Below are positions 9,013 to 17,113 of a stretch of 64,000 nucleotides of DNA, piece after piece. Numbering within the stretch: position 1 is the first letter of the stretch; each line of letters opens with the position of its first letter. The position numbers and the translations under genes were made by a program. The notes beneath the pieces are model-generated. The model saw nothing but the letters and a program-made list of their open reading frames with translations, had not been told where the DNA came from and made no database searches. Location: positions 496,001 through 560,000 of the forward strand of contig NZ_JYLM01000003.1 in the NCBI RefSeq assembly GCF_001439815.1, written 5' to 3'. Source of the stretch: Pseudomonas orientalis. Its GTDB lineage: Bacteria; Pseudomonadota; Gammaproteobacteria; Pseudomonadales; Pseudomonadaceae.

Positions 9013-9855
9013 TCAGGCAAACAGTTGCATACTCAGCTCGCGACTGGCGCTGAGCATGCTTGGCAGGAAACGCTGCTCCAATTCGCTGCGGCTGACCCGC
9101 CCGGCATGGGTGCTGACATTGAGTGCGGCCAATACTTGGCCGGACGCGTCATATACCGGCACGGCGATTGAACGCAGGCCCTGCTCCAGTTCCTGATCGA
9201 CAATGCACCAGCCCTGCTGACGCACTTGTTGCAGGCACTCGAACAAGGCTTCGGGTGTGGTCAAGGTGCGACTGGTCTTGGTTTGCAGGTCGGCGTGATC
9301 GAGGTAATCCTGCAACGAGGCGTCATCCAGCGCGGCCAGCAGGATGCGGCCCATGGAGGTGCAGTACGCCGGCAAGCGTCCGCCCACGGAAAGATCGACG
9401 GAAATCAGGCGCTGAGTGGTGGCCGAACGAGCAATGTAAAGAATGTCGTCGCCTTCGAGGGTCGCCATGTTGCAGGCTTCGTGAAGCTGTTCGCTCATGC
9501 GGTCCAGATAAGGCTGGGCCGACACGGCCAAGGGGGTCGACGATAAATAGGCGTGGCCAAGGGTCAGTACCTTGGGCAGCAACGAGTAGGTACGCCCATC
9601 GGTGGTGGCGTAACCGAGCTTGATCAAGGTATGCAGGCAGCGGCGCACGGCGGCGCGCGGGATTTCGGTGCGATGGCTGATCTGGGCAATGGTCAGGTGG
9701 CGCTTGCGCTCCTGGAACGCTTGCACCACCGCCAGGCCACGGGCCAGGGAGGTCATGAAGTCCGGATCGCCCGTGAAGGCCTGGATGCGCTTGGCGGGTG
9801 ATGCCACGATCGGCGGCGCCACTGACGCGAAGGCATTGCGCAATTGATCGTTCAT
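9013..9855 (-). CDS. pcaR: IclR-family regulator of the pca genes
   Basis: 280 residues from the ATG at 9853-9855 (MNDQLRNAFASV). An N-terminal winged helix-turn-helix (about residues 40-95, with LTIAQISHRTEIPRAAVRRC) precedes an IclR effector domain. PcaR activates pca genes in response to beta-ketoadipate in pseudomonads (family knowledge). The gene is upstream of pcaK in the same orientation, and PcaR-type boxes lie before pcaR itself, pcaK and pcaI, which argues for the identity. PobR and other IclR paralogues are the main alternative. Confidence 0.9.
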   Translation of the reverse strand: MNDQLRNAFASVAPPIVASPAKRIQAFTGDPDFMTSLARGLAVVQAFQERKRHLTIAQISHRTEIPRAAVRRCLHTLIKLGYATTDGRTYSLLPKVLTLGHAYLSSTPLAVSAQPYLDRMSEQLHEACNMATLEGDDILYIARSATTQRLISVDLSVGGRLPAYCTSMGRILLAALDDASLQDYLDHADLQTKTSRTLTTPEALFECLQQVRQQGWCIVDQELEQGLRSIAVPVYDASGQVLAALNVSTHAGRVSRSELEQRFLPSMLSASRELSMQLFA

Positions 9856-9951
9856 GTCATGGATCCTTTTCTTGTTTTCAACCACAGAAGGGCTGGCTGC
9901 TATTACTAGCCGCGCCGCTGGAGATGTACAAGGCAGGGGCGGCAACATTGG

Positions 9952-9983
9952 GCGATTATCGGACGATCATTCGATTATCGCAA
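9952..9983 (-). promoter_or_regulatory. PcaR-type operator pair upstream of pcaR (autoregulation)
   Basis: Two CGATTATCG cores at 9953-9961 and 9972-9980 are 19 bases apart, the same spacing as in the pcaI operator. The second, read on the plus strand as ATTCGATTATCGCAA, matches 12 of 15 recalled PcaR-box positions. Confidence 0.6.
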
Positions 9984-10363
9984 TTTTCAGGGAGGCCGGG
10001 CCTGCCGCATCGCTGGCTCGGGAAAGACACGCTGCCCAGGGTATATATTCAGCCAACACTTACGTGGTGATGTAACAAAACTCGCACATGAAGTTGAGAC
10101 TTTTTAACTTTATGCCGATAGCGTTCTTCAAATGCGTCGCTATAATGCAGCCTGTGCAGAGGTCAGCCCAATTTACCTATTGGGATCAGAGCTCGCCCGG
10201 CGCCGTATTCCGTGCGCAGGGTCGATTAAAGTAGTGGATTGAAAAAGCGATCTCGGGTCCCCACTTAAACTTGGACAGGGCGTCTGTTCAAGTGTGTACA
10301 CCCGAGCCGCCTTTTGGCATGAAGTTGTACCTTTTATTAAACCCAACTCAATTAGGTAACACT
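9984..10363 (+). other. Long non-coding leader before the 66-codon gene
   Basis: About 380 bases without a supported ORF. A TATAAT hexamer at 10141-10146 is a good -10, but I see no convincing -35 at the right distance. The transcript would carry a leader of roughly 210 bases. It contains a hairpin closed by CTCGGGT and ACCCGAG (near 10253-10307) with an inner imperfect stem CACTT/AAGTG. I do not recognise the structure as a known riboswitch. Confidence 0.35.
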
Positions 10364-10564
10364 GTGACGAAAGATGAACTGCGCGCGGAACTTGAGCGCC
10401 AGGAGCAACGTTACAAGGACGTTTACGGCGGGGAAGTCACCACCTACGCCGCCCAGCCTGAGCCGGAACGTAAGCCATGGCGCAAGCGCGCCAGCCTGCT
10501 GGATCAGGCATTCGCCCAAGAAATCCAGAAGATCGAGCAAGAACTCAAAGCCGAAGAACCCTAG
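10364..10564 (+). CDS. Small conserved-looking charged protein, 66 residues
   Basis: I do not recognise the function. The preferred start is GTG at 10364 ([15 protein letters not shown]); an upstream in-frame ATG at 10271 would add 31 residues of unlike composition. The protein is highly charged and predicted helical ([30 protein letters not shown]), probably a coiled coil, with no signal peptide or membrane segment. It stands alone ahead of pitA, with a possible terminator 200 bases downstream. It is probably real because of codon use and composition, but this is inference. Confidence 0.6.
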   Translation: MTKDELRAELERQEQRYKDVYGGEVTTYAAQPEPERKPWRKRASLLDQAFAQEIQKIEQELKAEEP

Positions 10565-10760
10565 GGCTGCGAGTGAGACTCCAAGCTTTACGGTCCCTGC
10601 CGGTCATCACCGGCGGAGGGCGGCGCCTTTCAAGCCACTGGTCGGCGCCCTACTGCTGCTCACGAAATTTCATACAAATGTTTCACACATGACATTTTCG
10701 TGTCGAAACCGCGTCTTTTCGCACCCTGGCTTTACAAATCAAAGACTTGCCAAAGCCCCG

Positions 10761-10797
10761 AAAACCCTGGGATGCGCCTGGGCAGCCCGGTTTTTTT
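10761..10797 (+). terminator. Possible rho-independent terminator
   Basis: A bulged stem, AAAACC(CT)GGG pairing with CCCGGTTTT, is followed by TTTTTTT. It ends the region between the 66-codon gene and pitA. The rest of 10565-10891 holds no ORF that I can support; a CATAAT -10 for pitA may lie at 10853-10858. Confidence 0.45.
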
Positions 10798-10891
10798 CAA
10801 GCTAGATTGTTACCGATGAGCAGCTAATGCATCGATTACCGAGGTTTTCTGGCATAATCGCGCCCCCTTACGACCGGGTCAGAAAACCTTC

Positions 10892-12367
10892 ATGATCGAT
10901 TTATTCAGCGGACTGGATGCGTGGGTTCTAGTGAGCCTGTTGCTCGCCCTGGCCTTTGTCCTCGCCTTCGAGTTCATCAATGGCTTTCATGACACCGCTA
11001 ACGCGGTGGCCACAGTCATCTATACCAAAGCCATGCCGCCGCACCTGGCCGTGTTCTTCTCCGGGGTGTTCAACTTCCTCGGCGTGTTGCTCGGCGGTGT
11101 GGGTGTCGCCTACGCCATCGTGCATCTGTTGCCGGTGGAGTTGCTGATCAATGTGAACACCGGCCATGGTCTGGCGATGGTCTTCTCATTGCTGGCGGCG
11201 GCGATCACCTGGAATCTGGGCACCTGGTACTTCGGTATCCCCGCCTCCAGTTCCCACACGCTGATCGGCTCGATCCTCGGCGTGGGCCTGGCCAACGCGC
11301 TGATCAACGATATTCCCCTGGCTGACGGTGTGAACTGGCAGAAAGCGATTGATATCGGTGCGTCTCTGGTGTTCTCGCCGATGGCCGGTTTCCTGGTCGC
11401 AGCCCTGGTGCTGATCGGCCTGAAGTGGTGGCGTCCGCTGTCGAAGATGCACAAGACCCCGGACCAGCGCCGCAAGCTTGACGACAAGAAGCACCCGCCG
11501 TTCTGGAACCGCCTGGTGCTGGTGATTTCGGCCATGGCCGTAAGCTTCGTGCACGGCTCCAACGATGGGCAAAAAGGTATCGGCCTGATCATGCTCGTGC
11601 TGATCGGTATCGTGCCGGCGCAATTTGTACTCGACCTGGGCAGCACTACCTACCAGATCGAACGTACCCGCGACGCCACCGTGCATTTGAGCCAGTTCTA
11701 CCAGCGCAACAATGCCACCCTCGGCGAGTTCCTGGCCCTGGGCAAAAGCGTGAAAGACGATCTGCCGGGCAAGTTCCAATGCAACCCGCAACAGACCGAG
11801 CCGACGATCAACGCGCTGGTCGACACGCTCAAAGGCGTTTCCGACTACCACGCCTTGAGCGCCGACCAGCGTATTGAAGTCCGTCGTTACCTGCTCTGCC
11901 TGGACGATACCGCGAAGAAGGTCGGCAAGCTGCCTGGCCTGGATGCGCGTGAAAAATCCGACCTCGACAAGCTGCGCAAGGACCTGACCGCCACGACCGA
12001 GTACGCGCCGTTCTGGGTGATTCTCGCGGTTGCACTGGCCCTGGGCCTGGGCACCATGGTCGGCTGGAAACGTGTGGTGCTGACCATCGGTGAGAAGATC
12101 GGCAAGCAGGGCATGACCTATGCCCAAGGCATGTCGGCCCAGATCACCACCGCCACCATGATCGGCTTTGCCAATATCTTCGCCCTGCCGGTGTCCACCA
12201 CCCACGTGTTGTCTTCCGGCGTGGCCGGTACCATGGTCGCGAACAAAAGCGGCCTGCAAGGCGGCACGGTCAAGACCATCCTGATGGCTTGGGTGTTGAC
12301 CTTGCCGGCCACCGTGGGCCTCTCGGCCGGGTTGTTCTGGCTGGCGTCCTGGGCGCTGGGCAGCTGA
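10892..12367 (+). CDS. pitA: Low-affinity inorganic phosphate transporter (Pit family)
   Basis: 491 residues with two inverted Pit signatures: NGFHDTANAVAT near residue 29 and HGSNDGQKGIG near residue 223. Each is followed by several membrane segments. A hydrophilic insertion of about 110 residues in the middle (roughly 255-365) is typical of the longer proteobacterial PitA form. It carries metal-phosphate complexes with protons across the inner membrane. It is monocistronic, with a strong terminator 15 bases after the stop. No clear Pho box was seen upstream. SulP or sodium-phosphate families are excluded by the signatures. Confidence 0.93.
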   Translation: MIDLFSGLDAWVLVSLLLALAFVLAFEFINGFHDTANAVATVIYTKAMPPHLAVFFSGVFNFLGVLLGGVGVAYAIVHLLPVELLINVNTGHGLAMVFSLLAAAITWNLGTWYFGIPASSSHTLIGSILGVGLANALINDIPLADGVNWQKAIDIGASLVFSPMAGFLVAALVLIGLKWWRPLSKMHKTPDQRRKLDDKKHPPFWNRLVLVISAMAVSFVHGSNDGQKGIGLIMLVLIGIVPAQFVLDLGSTTYQIERTRDATVHLSQFYQRNNATLGEFLALGKSVKDDLPGKFQCNPQQTEPTINALVDTLKGVSDYHALSADQRIEVRRYLLCLDDTAKKVGKLPGLDAREKSDLDKLRKDLTATTEYAPFWVILAVALALGLGTMVGWKRVVLTIGEKIGKQGMTYAQGMSAQITTATMIGFANIFALPVSTTHVLSSGVAGTMVANKSGLQGGTVKTILMAWVLTLPATVGLSAGLFWLASWALGS

Positions 12368-12382
12368 TTAGTCGCCTGCAAT

Positions 12383-12419
12383 AAAAAAGGTGCGATTCGC
12401 CAGAATCGCACCTTTTTTT
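12383..12419 (+). terminator. Rho-independent terminator of pitA
   Basis: The stem GGTGCGATTC/GAATCGCACC has a GCCA loop, an A-run before it and a T-run after it, so it could work in both directions. Confidence 0.93.
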
Positions 12420-12430
12420 ATGGCCCTGAT

Positions 12431-12554
12431 GATCGCTCCCACGCTCTGCGTGGGAATGCATCCCGTGACGCTCCGCGTCACCCATGCCGGGCCTCAACAG
12501 CGGGACGCGGAGCGTCCAAGGCGGCATTCCCATGCAGAGCGTGGGAAAACGATC
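12431..12554. repeat. Palindromic repeat of a third family (GCTCCCACGCTCTGCGTGGG type)
   Basis: The outer arms GATCGCTCCCACGCTCTGC and GCAGAGCGTGGGAAAACGATC enclose inner GACGCTCCGCGTC and GACGCGGAGCGTC arms. The nested, near-symmetric structure is typical of P. fluorescens intergenic repeats. It lies between the convergent pitA and the ccoM-like gene. Confidence 0.85.
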
Positions 12555-12557
12555 AGC

Positions 12558-12583
12558 AAAAAAAAGGGCGACCGAAGTCGCCC
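12558..12583 (-). terminator. Rho-independent terminator of the ccoM-like gene
   Basis: On the minus strand the stem GGGCGACTTCGGTCGCCC, with a stable TTCG tetraloop, is followed by eight T. It lies 34 bases after the stop. Confidence 0.92.
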
Positions 12584-12617
12584 AAAATGCCTTGCGTGCC
12601 CTGTAATCCGGAAAAAC

Positions 12618-12734
12618 CTAGGGTTTTTTACGCTTGTTTGCGTCTTTCCAGATAAAAAATCCAAACCCTGCAAAAAACAGCACCATGAGGCTAACGGTCA
12701 GCACTCCGGCAAATACCACATTATCGATAAACAT
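12618..12734 (-). CDS. ccoM: Small cbb3 cytochrome oxidase subunit, CcoM-like (38 residues)
   Basis: A 38-codon ORF starting MFIDNVVFAGVLTVSLMVLF and ending IWKDANKRKKP. It has one membrane helix flanked by an acidic N-terminus and a basic C-terminus. A strong AGGAGG lies 8 bases before the ATG and an ideal terminator follows. The sequence closely resembles what I recall of CcoM, the single-helix subunit found in the Pseudomonas stutzeri cbb3 oxidase structure, where it helps assembly or stability. An Anr/FNR-type box at the position of a class II activated promoter supports expression at low oxygen. No ccoNOQP genes are near. The ORF is short enough to be missed by automated calling. Assignment rests on recalled similarity. 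Confidence 0.8.
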   Translation of the reverse strand: MFIDNVVFAGVLTVSLMVLFFAGFGFFIWKDANKRKKP

Positions 12735-12772
12735 GACCGGCCTCCTGCACTTGCCCTGTTGCGATAGGGCTA

Positions 12773-12813
12773 AGTTAATCGAGAAGGCGAAGTGGAAAAT
12801 TGACGGGGATCAA
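12773..12813 (-). promoter_or_regulatory. Anr/FNR box and promoter of the ccoM-like gene
   Basis: On the minus strand TTGATCCCCGTCAA (12800-12813) matches 9 of 10 defined positions of TTGAT-N4-ATCAA. About 21 bases further, TTAACT can serve as -10. If transcription starts near 12765 the box centre is at about -41.5, the classic position for FNR/Anr activation. Confidence 0.75.
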
Positions 12814-12877
12814 TGTCGCCCGCGACGGGGCGTAAAGAAGGGCAATAACTGACCTGGATCAATCCAGGCAAGTTGAT

Positions 12878-13039
12878 TCAACGTTTTTTCGGCTTGTTCT
12901 TCGCTTTCTTCTTGGCTTTACCCAAGGGCATCGCCTGTTCAAACGCCTGGCGCACTTCATTCAGGCGTTTGTCATTGAGGTCATGCACACGCTTGGCGCG
13001 CTCGGCATTCAGGTCGATCAGCTTGTCGTCGTTGCTCAT
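12878..13039 (-). CDS. Small basic protein, 53 residues
   Basis: I do not recognise the function. The ORF starts MSNDDKLIDLNAERAKRVHD and ends in a Lys-rich tail, GKAKKKAKNKPKKR. The N-terminal two-thirds is predicted helical with alternating charges; the tail (10 Lys in about 14 residues) suggests nucleic acid binding, which is inference only. No signal peptide. The Shine-Dalgarno sequence is weak. It follows a 113-codon hypothetical gene on the same strand with a terminator hairpin between them, so it is probably transcribed on its own. Confidence 0.6.
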   Translation of the reverse strand: MSNDDKLIDLNAERAKRVHDLNDKRLNEVRQAFEQAMPLGKAKKKAKNKPKKR

Positions 13040-13112
13040 GGCTTGGCTTATGTTGTGGCAGGAGTGCCTGAATAATGCGGGCTCCTGCGCCAGACGGCAA
13101 ATCAGCGGGCGA

Positions 13113-13146
13113 CAAAAGGCACACCGTCGACCGGTGCGCGCCTTTT
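13113..13146 (-). terminator. Terminator-like hairpin after the 113-codon gene
   Basis: Near-symmetric AAAAGGCACACCG and CGGTGCGCGCCTTTT arms around TCGA. On the minus strand it directly follows the stop of the upstream gene and ends with a T-run. Confidence 0.7.
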
Positions 13147-13147
13147 G

Positions 13148-13489
13148 CTAGACCTCGATATCCACCCAGAGGCCCTGGCGCGGCGCATCTTCAATCAGCG
13201 GCGCTACGGGAACGGTGTTGTCGGCGTTGAGCAGGTCACCGGGGATCGGCAGGTGCTGCTCAGGGTCGTCGCCGGCTTCACGCTGACGTTTTTGCTGCTC
13301 TTGCTGGCGGCGTTGTTCTTCGCGCAGCAGAAAGGTCGATTGCTCCGCATCGCCTTTTTTCAGGTCGATGGTGCTCTCGTTGGAGCCCGCTTGAACCGGC
13401 ACAACGGGTGGGATATCCGGCTTCTGGCGCACCGGATCGAGTTGCGACGTGACCGGCACGACACTGACGGGCAGCATGGGTGGCAACAT
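13148..13489 (-). CDS. Hypothetical Gln/Arg- and Pro-rich protein, 113 residues
   Basis: The start chosen is ATG 13487-13489 (MLPPMLPVSVVPVTSQ), because AGGAGA lies 9 bases upstream; an ATG seven codons earlier has no such site. There is a proline/valine-rich N-terminal part, then a strongly charged helix (REEQRRQQEQQKRQREAG, about residues 56-73) and a short hydrophobic C-terminus. No signal peptide or known domain is visible. Small proteins of this kind lie next to rapA in other pseudomonads (recalled), so the pairing may be conserved. Function unknown. Confidence 0.65.
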   Translation of the reverse strand: MLPPMLPVSVVPVTSQLDPVRQKPDIPPVVPVQAGSNESTIDLKKGDAEQSTFLLREEQRRQQEQQKRQREAGDDPEQHLPIPGDLLNADNTVPVAPLIEDAPRQGLWVDIEV

Positions 13490-13708
13490 AATCTTGATTC
13501 TCCTGGTCATCAGGCTGTCGGCGCGCCCCAGGGCGACTTGAGCGCTCGCTCGCCAAGCTGTGACCCAGTCGACAGTTGCGAGTGCCCTGCCACCCGTCGA
13601 TTTGGCCCGCAGGCCTGTGTGCCAACCCGGTAGTTTTGTCAGAGTCCTTGGGCGTGGGGCCTTGTTCCGTTAAGATAGTCGGCTTTTTCACGGCGGGAGT
13701 CAGGCAGC

Positions 13709-16555
13709 ATGGCGCAGCAGTATCAACCGGGGCAACGCTGGATTAGTGACAGCGAAGCAGAGCTGGGGTTAGGCACCGTTCTGGCACAGGACGGCCGCTT
13801 GTTGACCGTGCTCTATCCGGCCACTGGCGACACTCGCCAGTATGCGCTACGGAATGCGCCCCTCACCCGCGTGAGGTTTTCGCCGGGCGACAGCATCACC
13901 CATTTCGAAGGCTGGAAAATGACCGTACAGGAAGTCGATGACGTCGATGGCCTGCTGGTCTACCACGGCCTCAATGGGCAGAACGAGCAGGTCACCCTGC
14001 CGGAAACCCAACTGTCCAACTTCATCCAGTTCCGCCTGGCCAGCGACCGCCTGTTCGCCGGGCAGATCGACCCGCTGGCCTGGTTCTCGCTGCGCTACCA
14101 CACCCTGGAACACACCAGCCGCCAACTGCAGTCCTCGCTGTGGGGCCTGGGCGGCGTGCGTGCGCAACCGATTGCCCACCAACTGCACATCGCCCGTGAA
14201 GTCGCCGACCGTATCGCGCCACGGGTATTGCTGGCCGACGAAGTGGGCCTGGGCAAGACCATCGAAGCGGGCCTGGTGATCCATCGCCAGTTGCTCTCGG
14301 GCCGCGCCAGCCGCGTGCTGATCCTGGTGCCGGAAAACCTGCAGCACCAGTGGCTGGTGGAAATGCGCCGCCGCTTCAACCTGCAGGTTGCGTTGTTCGA
14401 CGAAGAGCGCTTTATCGAAAGCGATGCCACCAACCCGTTCGAAGACACTCAGCTGGCGCTGGTCGCCCTGGAATGGCTGGTGGACGACGAGAAGGCCCAG
14501 GACGCGCTGTTCGCCGCCGGTTGGGACCTGCTGGTGGTCGACGAAGCCCACCACCTGGTGTGGCACGAAGACAAGGCCAGCGCCGAGTACTCGCTGGTCG
14601 AGCAACTGGCCGAAGTGATTCCAGGCGTGCTGCTGCTCACCGCCACCCCGGAACAACTGGGCCAGGACAGCCACTTCGCGCGCCTGCGCCTGCTCGACCC
14701 GAACCGCTTCCACGACCTGCAAGCCTTCCGCGCCGAGAGCGAGAACTACCGCCCGGTCGCCGAAGCCGTGCAGGAGCTGCTGGACAAGGGTCGTTTGTCG
14801 CCTGCCGCGCACAAGACCATCCAGGGTTTCCTTGGCAACGAAGGTGAAGCCTTGCTCACCGCCGTCAACGATGGCGATACCGAAGCCAGCGCACGCCTGG
14901 TGCGTGAACTGCTCGACCGCCACGGCACCGGCCGCGTGCTGTTTCGCAACACCCGCGCCGCCGTGCAGGGTTTCCCCGAGCGCAAGCTGCACGCCTACCC
15001 GCTGCCGAACCCGGACGAATACATGGAGCTGCCGCTGGGCGAACACGCCGAGCTGTACCCCGAAGTCAGCTTCCAGGCGCAACCGGACATCGAGGAAGAA
15101 AACCGCTGGTGGCGTTTCGACCCGCGTGTCGAGTGGCTGATCGACCAGCTGAAAATGCTCAAGCGCACCAAGGTCCTGGTGATCTGCGCCCACGCCGAAA
15201 CCGCCATGGATCTGGAAGACGCCCTGCGCGTACGCTCCGGCATTCCGGCCACGGTGTTCCATGAGGGCATGAACATCCTCGAACGCGACCGCGCTGCGGC
15301 GTACTTCGCGGATGAAGAATTTGGCGCCCAGGTGCTGATCTGTTCGGAAATCGGCAGTGAAGGCCGCAACTTCCAGTTCTCCCACCACCTGGTGCTGTTC
15401 GACCTGCCGTCCCACCCCGACCTGCTGGAACAGCGCATCGGCCGTCTGGACCGGATCGGCCAGAAACACGTGATCGAACTGCACGTGCCGTACCTGGAAA
15501 CCAGCCCGCAAGAGCGTTTGTTCCAGTGGTACCACGAAGCGCTCAATGCCTTCCTCAACACTTGCCCCACCGGCAACGCCCTGCAGCATCAGTTCGGCCC
15601 ACGCCTGCTGCCGCTGCTGGAGAATGCCGACGACGGCGAGTGGCAGGCCCTGATCGACCAGGCCCGGGCCGAGCGCGAGCGCCTGGAGCAGGAGCTGCAC
15701 ACCGGTCGCGACCGTTTGCTGGAACTCAACTCCGGCGGCGCCGGTGAAGGCGATGCGCTGGTCGAGGACATCCTCGAGCAGGACGACCAGTTCGCCCTGC
15801 CGATCTACATGGAAACCCTGTTCGACGCCTTCGGCATCGACAGCGAGGACCATTCGGAAAACGCGCTGATCTTGAAGCCCAGCGAAAAAATGCTCGACGC
15901 CAGCTTCCCCCTGGGCGACGACGAAGGCGTGACCATCACCTACGACCGCAACCAGGCACTGTCGCGTGAAGACATGCAGTTCATCACCTGGGAACACCCG
16001 ATGGTGCAAGGCGGCATGGACCTGGTGCTGTCCGGTTCCATGGGCAACACCGCCGTGGCACTGATCAAGAACAAGGCGCTCAAGCCGGGTACCGTCCTGC
16101 TGGAGCTGCTGTATGTCAGCGAAGTGGTTGCCCCGCGCTCGCTGCAGCTGGGTCGCTACCTGCCGCCGGCGGCCTTGCGCTGCCTGCTGGATGCCAACGG
16201 CAATGACCTGTCCGGCCGCGTGTCGTTCGTGACCTTGAACGACCAGTTGGAAAGCGTGCCGCGCGCCAGCGCCAACAAATTCGTACAGGCCCAGCGCGAC
16301 CAGTTGACGCCGCGCATCAACGCCGGCGAAGAGAAGATCGCCCCGCGTCACGCCGAGCGCGTGGCCGAGGCCAAGCGTCGCCTGGCGGCCGACACCGACG
16401 AAGAGCTGGCACGTTTGACCGCGCTGCAAGCGGTCAACCCGACCGTACGCGACAGCGAGTTGGTGGCCCTGCGCAACCAGCGCGAGCAAGGCCTGGCCAT
16501 GCTCGACAAGGCGGCGTTGCGCCTCGAAGCGATTCGAGTGCTGGTGGCGGGTTGA
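13709..16555 (+). CDS. rapA: RNA polymerase-associated ATPase RapA (HepA)
   Basis: 948 residues, the usual length of RapA. The N-terminus ([22 protein letters not shown]) carries the Tudor-like repeats that contact RNA polymerase. The Swi2/Snf2 core has Walker [13 protein letters not shown] near residue 177, Walker B DEAHH near 278, the TATPEQ motif III and a second RecA lobe with [12 protein letters not shown] and [11 protein letters not shown]. RapA recycles stalled RNA polymerase using ATP hydrolysis. It is monocistronic and followed by a strong terminator. The large antisense reading frame across it (13847-16489) is a high-GC codon shadow. Confidence 0.97.
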   Translation: MAQQYQPGQRWISDSEAELGLGTVLAQDGRLLTVLYPATGDTRQYALRNAPLTRVRFSPGDSITHFEGWKMTVQEVDDVDGLLVYHGLNGQNEQVTLPETQLSNFIQFRLASDRLFAGQIDPLAWFSLRYHTLEHTSRQLQSSLWGLGGVRAQPIAHQLHIAREVADRIAPRVLLADEVGLGKTIEAGLVIHRQLLSGRASRVLILVPENLQHQWLVEMRRRFNLQVALFDEERFIESDATNPFEDTQLALVALEWLVDDEKAQDALFAAGWDLLVVDEAHHLVWHEDKASAEYSLVEQLAEVIPGVLLLTATPEQLGQDSHFARLRLLDPNRFHDLQAFRAESENYRPVAEAVQELLDKGRLSPAAHKTIQGFLGNEGEALLTAVNDGDTEASARLVRELLDRHGTGRVLFRNTRAAVQGFPERKLHAYPLPNPDEYMELPLGEHAELYPEVSFQAQPDIEEENRWWRFDPRVEWLIDQLKMLKRTKVLVICAHAETAMDLEDALRVRSGIPATVFHEGMNILERDRAAAYFADEEFGAQVLICSEIGSEGRNFQFSHHLVLFDLPSHPDLLEQRIGRLDRIGQKHVIELHVPYLETSPQERLFQWYHEALNAFLNTCPTGNALQHQFGPRLLPLLENADDGEWQALIDQARAERERLEQELHTGRDRLLELNSGGAGEGDALVEDILEQDDQFALPIYMETLFDAFGIDSEDHSENALILKPSEKMLDASFPLGDDEGVTITYDRNQALSREDMQFITWEHPMVQGGMDLVLSGSMGNTAVALIKNKALKPGTVLLELLYVSEVVAPRSLQLGRYLPPAALRCLLDANGNDLSGRVSFVTLNDQLESVPRASANKFVQAQRDQLTPRINAGEEKIAPRHAERVAEAKRRLAADTDEELARLTALQAVNPTVRDSELVALRNQREQGLAMLDKAALRLEAIRVLVAG

Positions 16556-16578
16556 TCACTGCCTGCTGAAAAAAGAGA

Positions 16579-16606
16579 GGCCCGCACACAATGCGGGCCT
16601 TTTTTA
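16579..16606 (+). terminator. Rho-independent terminator of rapA
   Basis: The stem GGCCCGCA/TGCGGGCC, with a five-base loop and TTTTTT, lies 24 bases after the stop. Confidence 0.95.
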
Positions 16607-16674
16607 TAAGCCTTCAGGGCCTCATCGGGGCATAGGTATCCACACAACTTTGTAGCGCACACCGCTAAACCGCT

Positions 16675-16980
16675 AACCACGATGCGCAGCGAGTCGCTCT
16701 TGATCTTGATCTTGATCTGCTTTTGATCTCAGGCGCCCCGTTAAACCACGCTGGCCGAACGCAGGCTTGAATCCGTGGGCAACCCGGCAGGACGCCGGGT
16801 TAGCCGCCCCGCGCCATGGATGGCGCGTGGCGGCGGCCCACGGATTCAAGCCTGCGTTCGGGCACACCGAGCCTAGGCGAGGTGCCGAGTGGTGGGGCAA
16901 GAGCGTTTTGCTTACTTTTGCGCTTTTCAAAAGTGAGCCGCCGTAAGGGCGGAACCCTAAGTGGCCGTTACCTAAATAAT
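16675..16980. repeat. Large palindromic intergenic repeat with 26-base perfect arms
   Basis: Arms at 16755-16780 and 16836-16861 are perfect inverse copies (core GCAGGCTTGAATCCGTGGGC). Inside are two further hairpins, AACCCGGC/GCCGGGTT (16781-16801) and GCGCCATGGATGGCGC (16811-16826). Flanking parts include a CTTGAT triplet tandem near 16700 and a GTGAGCCGCCGTAAGGGCGG motif near 16934. I recall similar repeats scattered in P. fluorescens genomes, where spurious ORFs are often annotated in them. No gene is supported in 16607-17113. Confidence 0.8.
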
Positions 16981-17023
16981 GGATATGTACCCGGTCTGAT
17001 CCAGCATCCCGGCCGGCCTAGAG

Positions 17024-17104
17024 ACCGCCATCGGGGGCAAGCCCCCTCCCACACTTGACTGTGTTCACAAGTCAAAATGTGGGAGGCTTGCCCCCGATAG
17101 AGTC
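17024..17104. repeat. REP pair, copy 2, with a shortened right arm
   Basis: The left arm CATCGGGGGCAAGCCCCCTC is intact; the right arm reads GTGGGAGGCTTGCCCCCGAT, missing four bases (GGGG to nothing) compared with the other copies. It lies just after the MFS gene stop on the minus strand. Confidence 0.88.
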
Positions 17105-17113
17105 ACCCCGGTC

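Noticed and set aside
10831..10891. A Pho box before pitA
   Set aside because: I looked for CTGTCAT repeats and found only ATGACATTTTCGTGTCG further upstream, too weak to claim.
13148..13489. Label aspartate-semialdehyde dehydrogenase for the 113-residue protein
   Set aside because: Such small proteins are, as I recall, sometimes given this name, but no dehydrogenase motif or NADP site is present.
13847..16489. An 880-codon antisense frame inside rapA
   Set aside because: RapA motifs on the other strand are complete; the antisense product is a low-complexity Gln/Val/Gly shadow.
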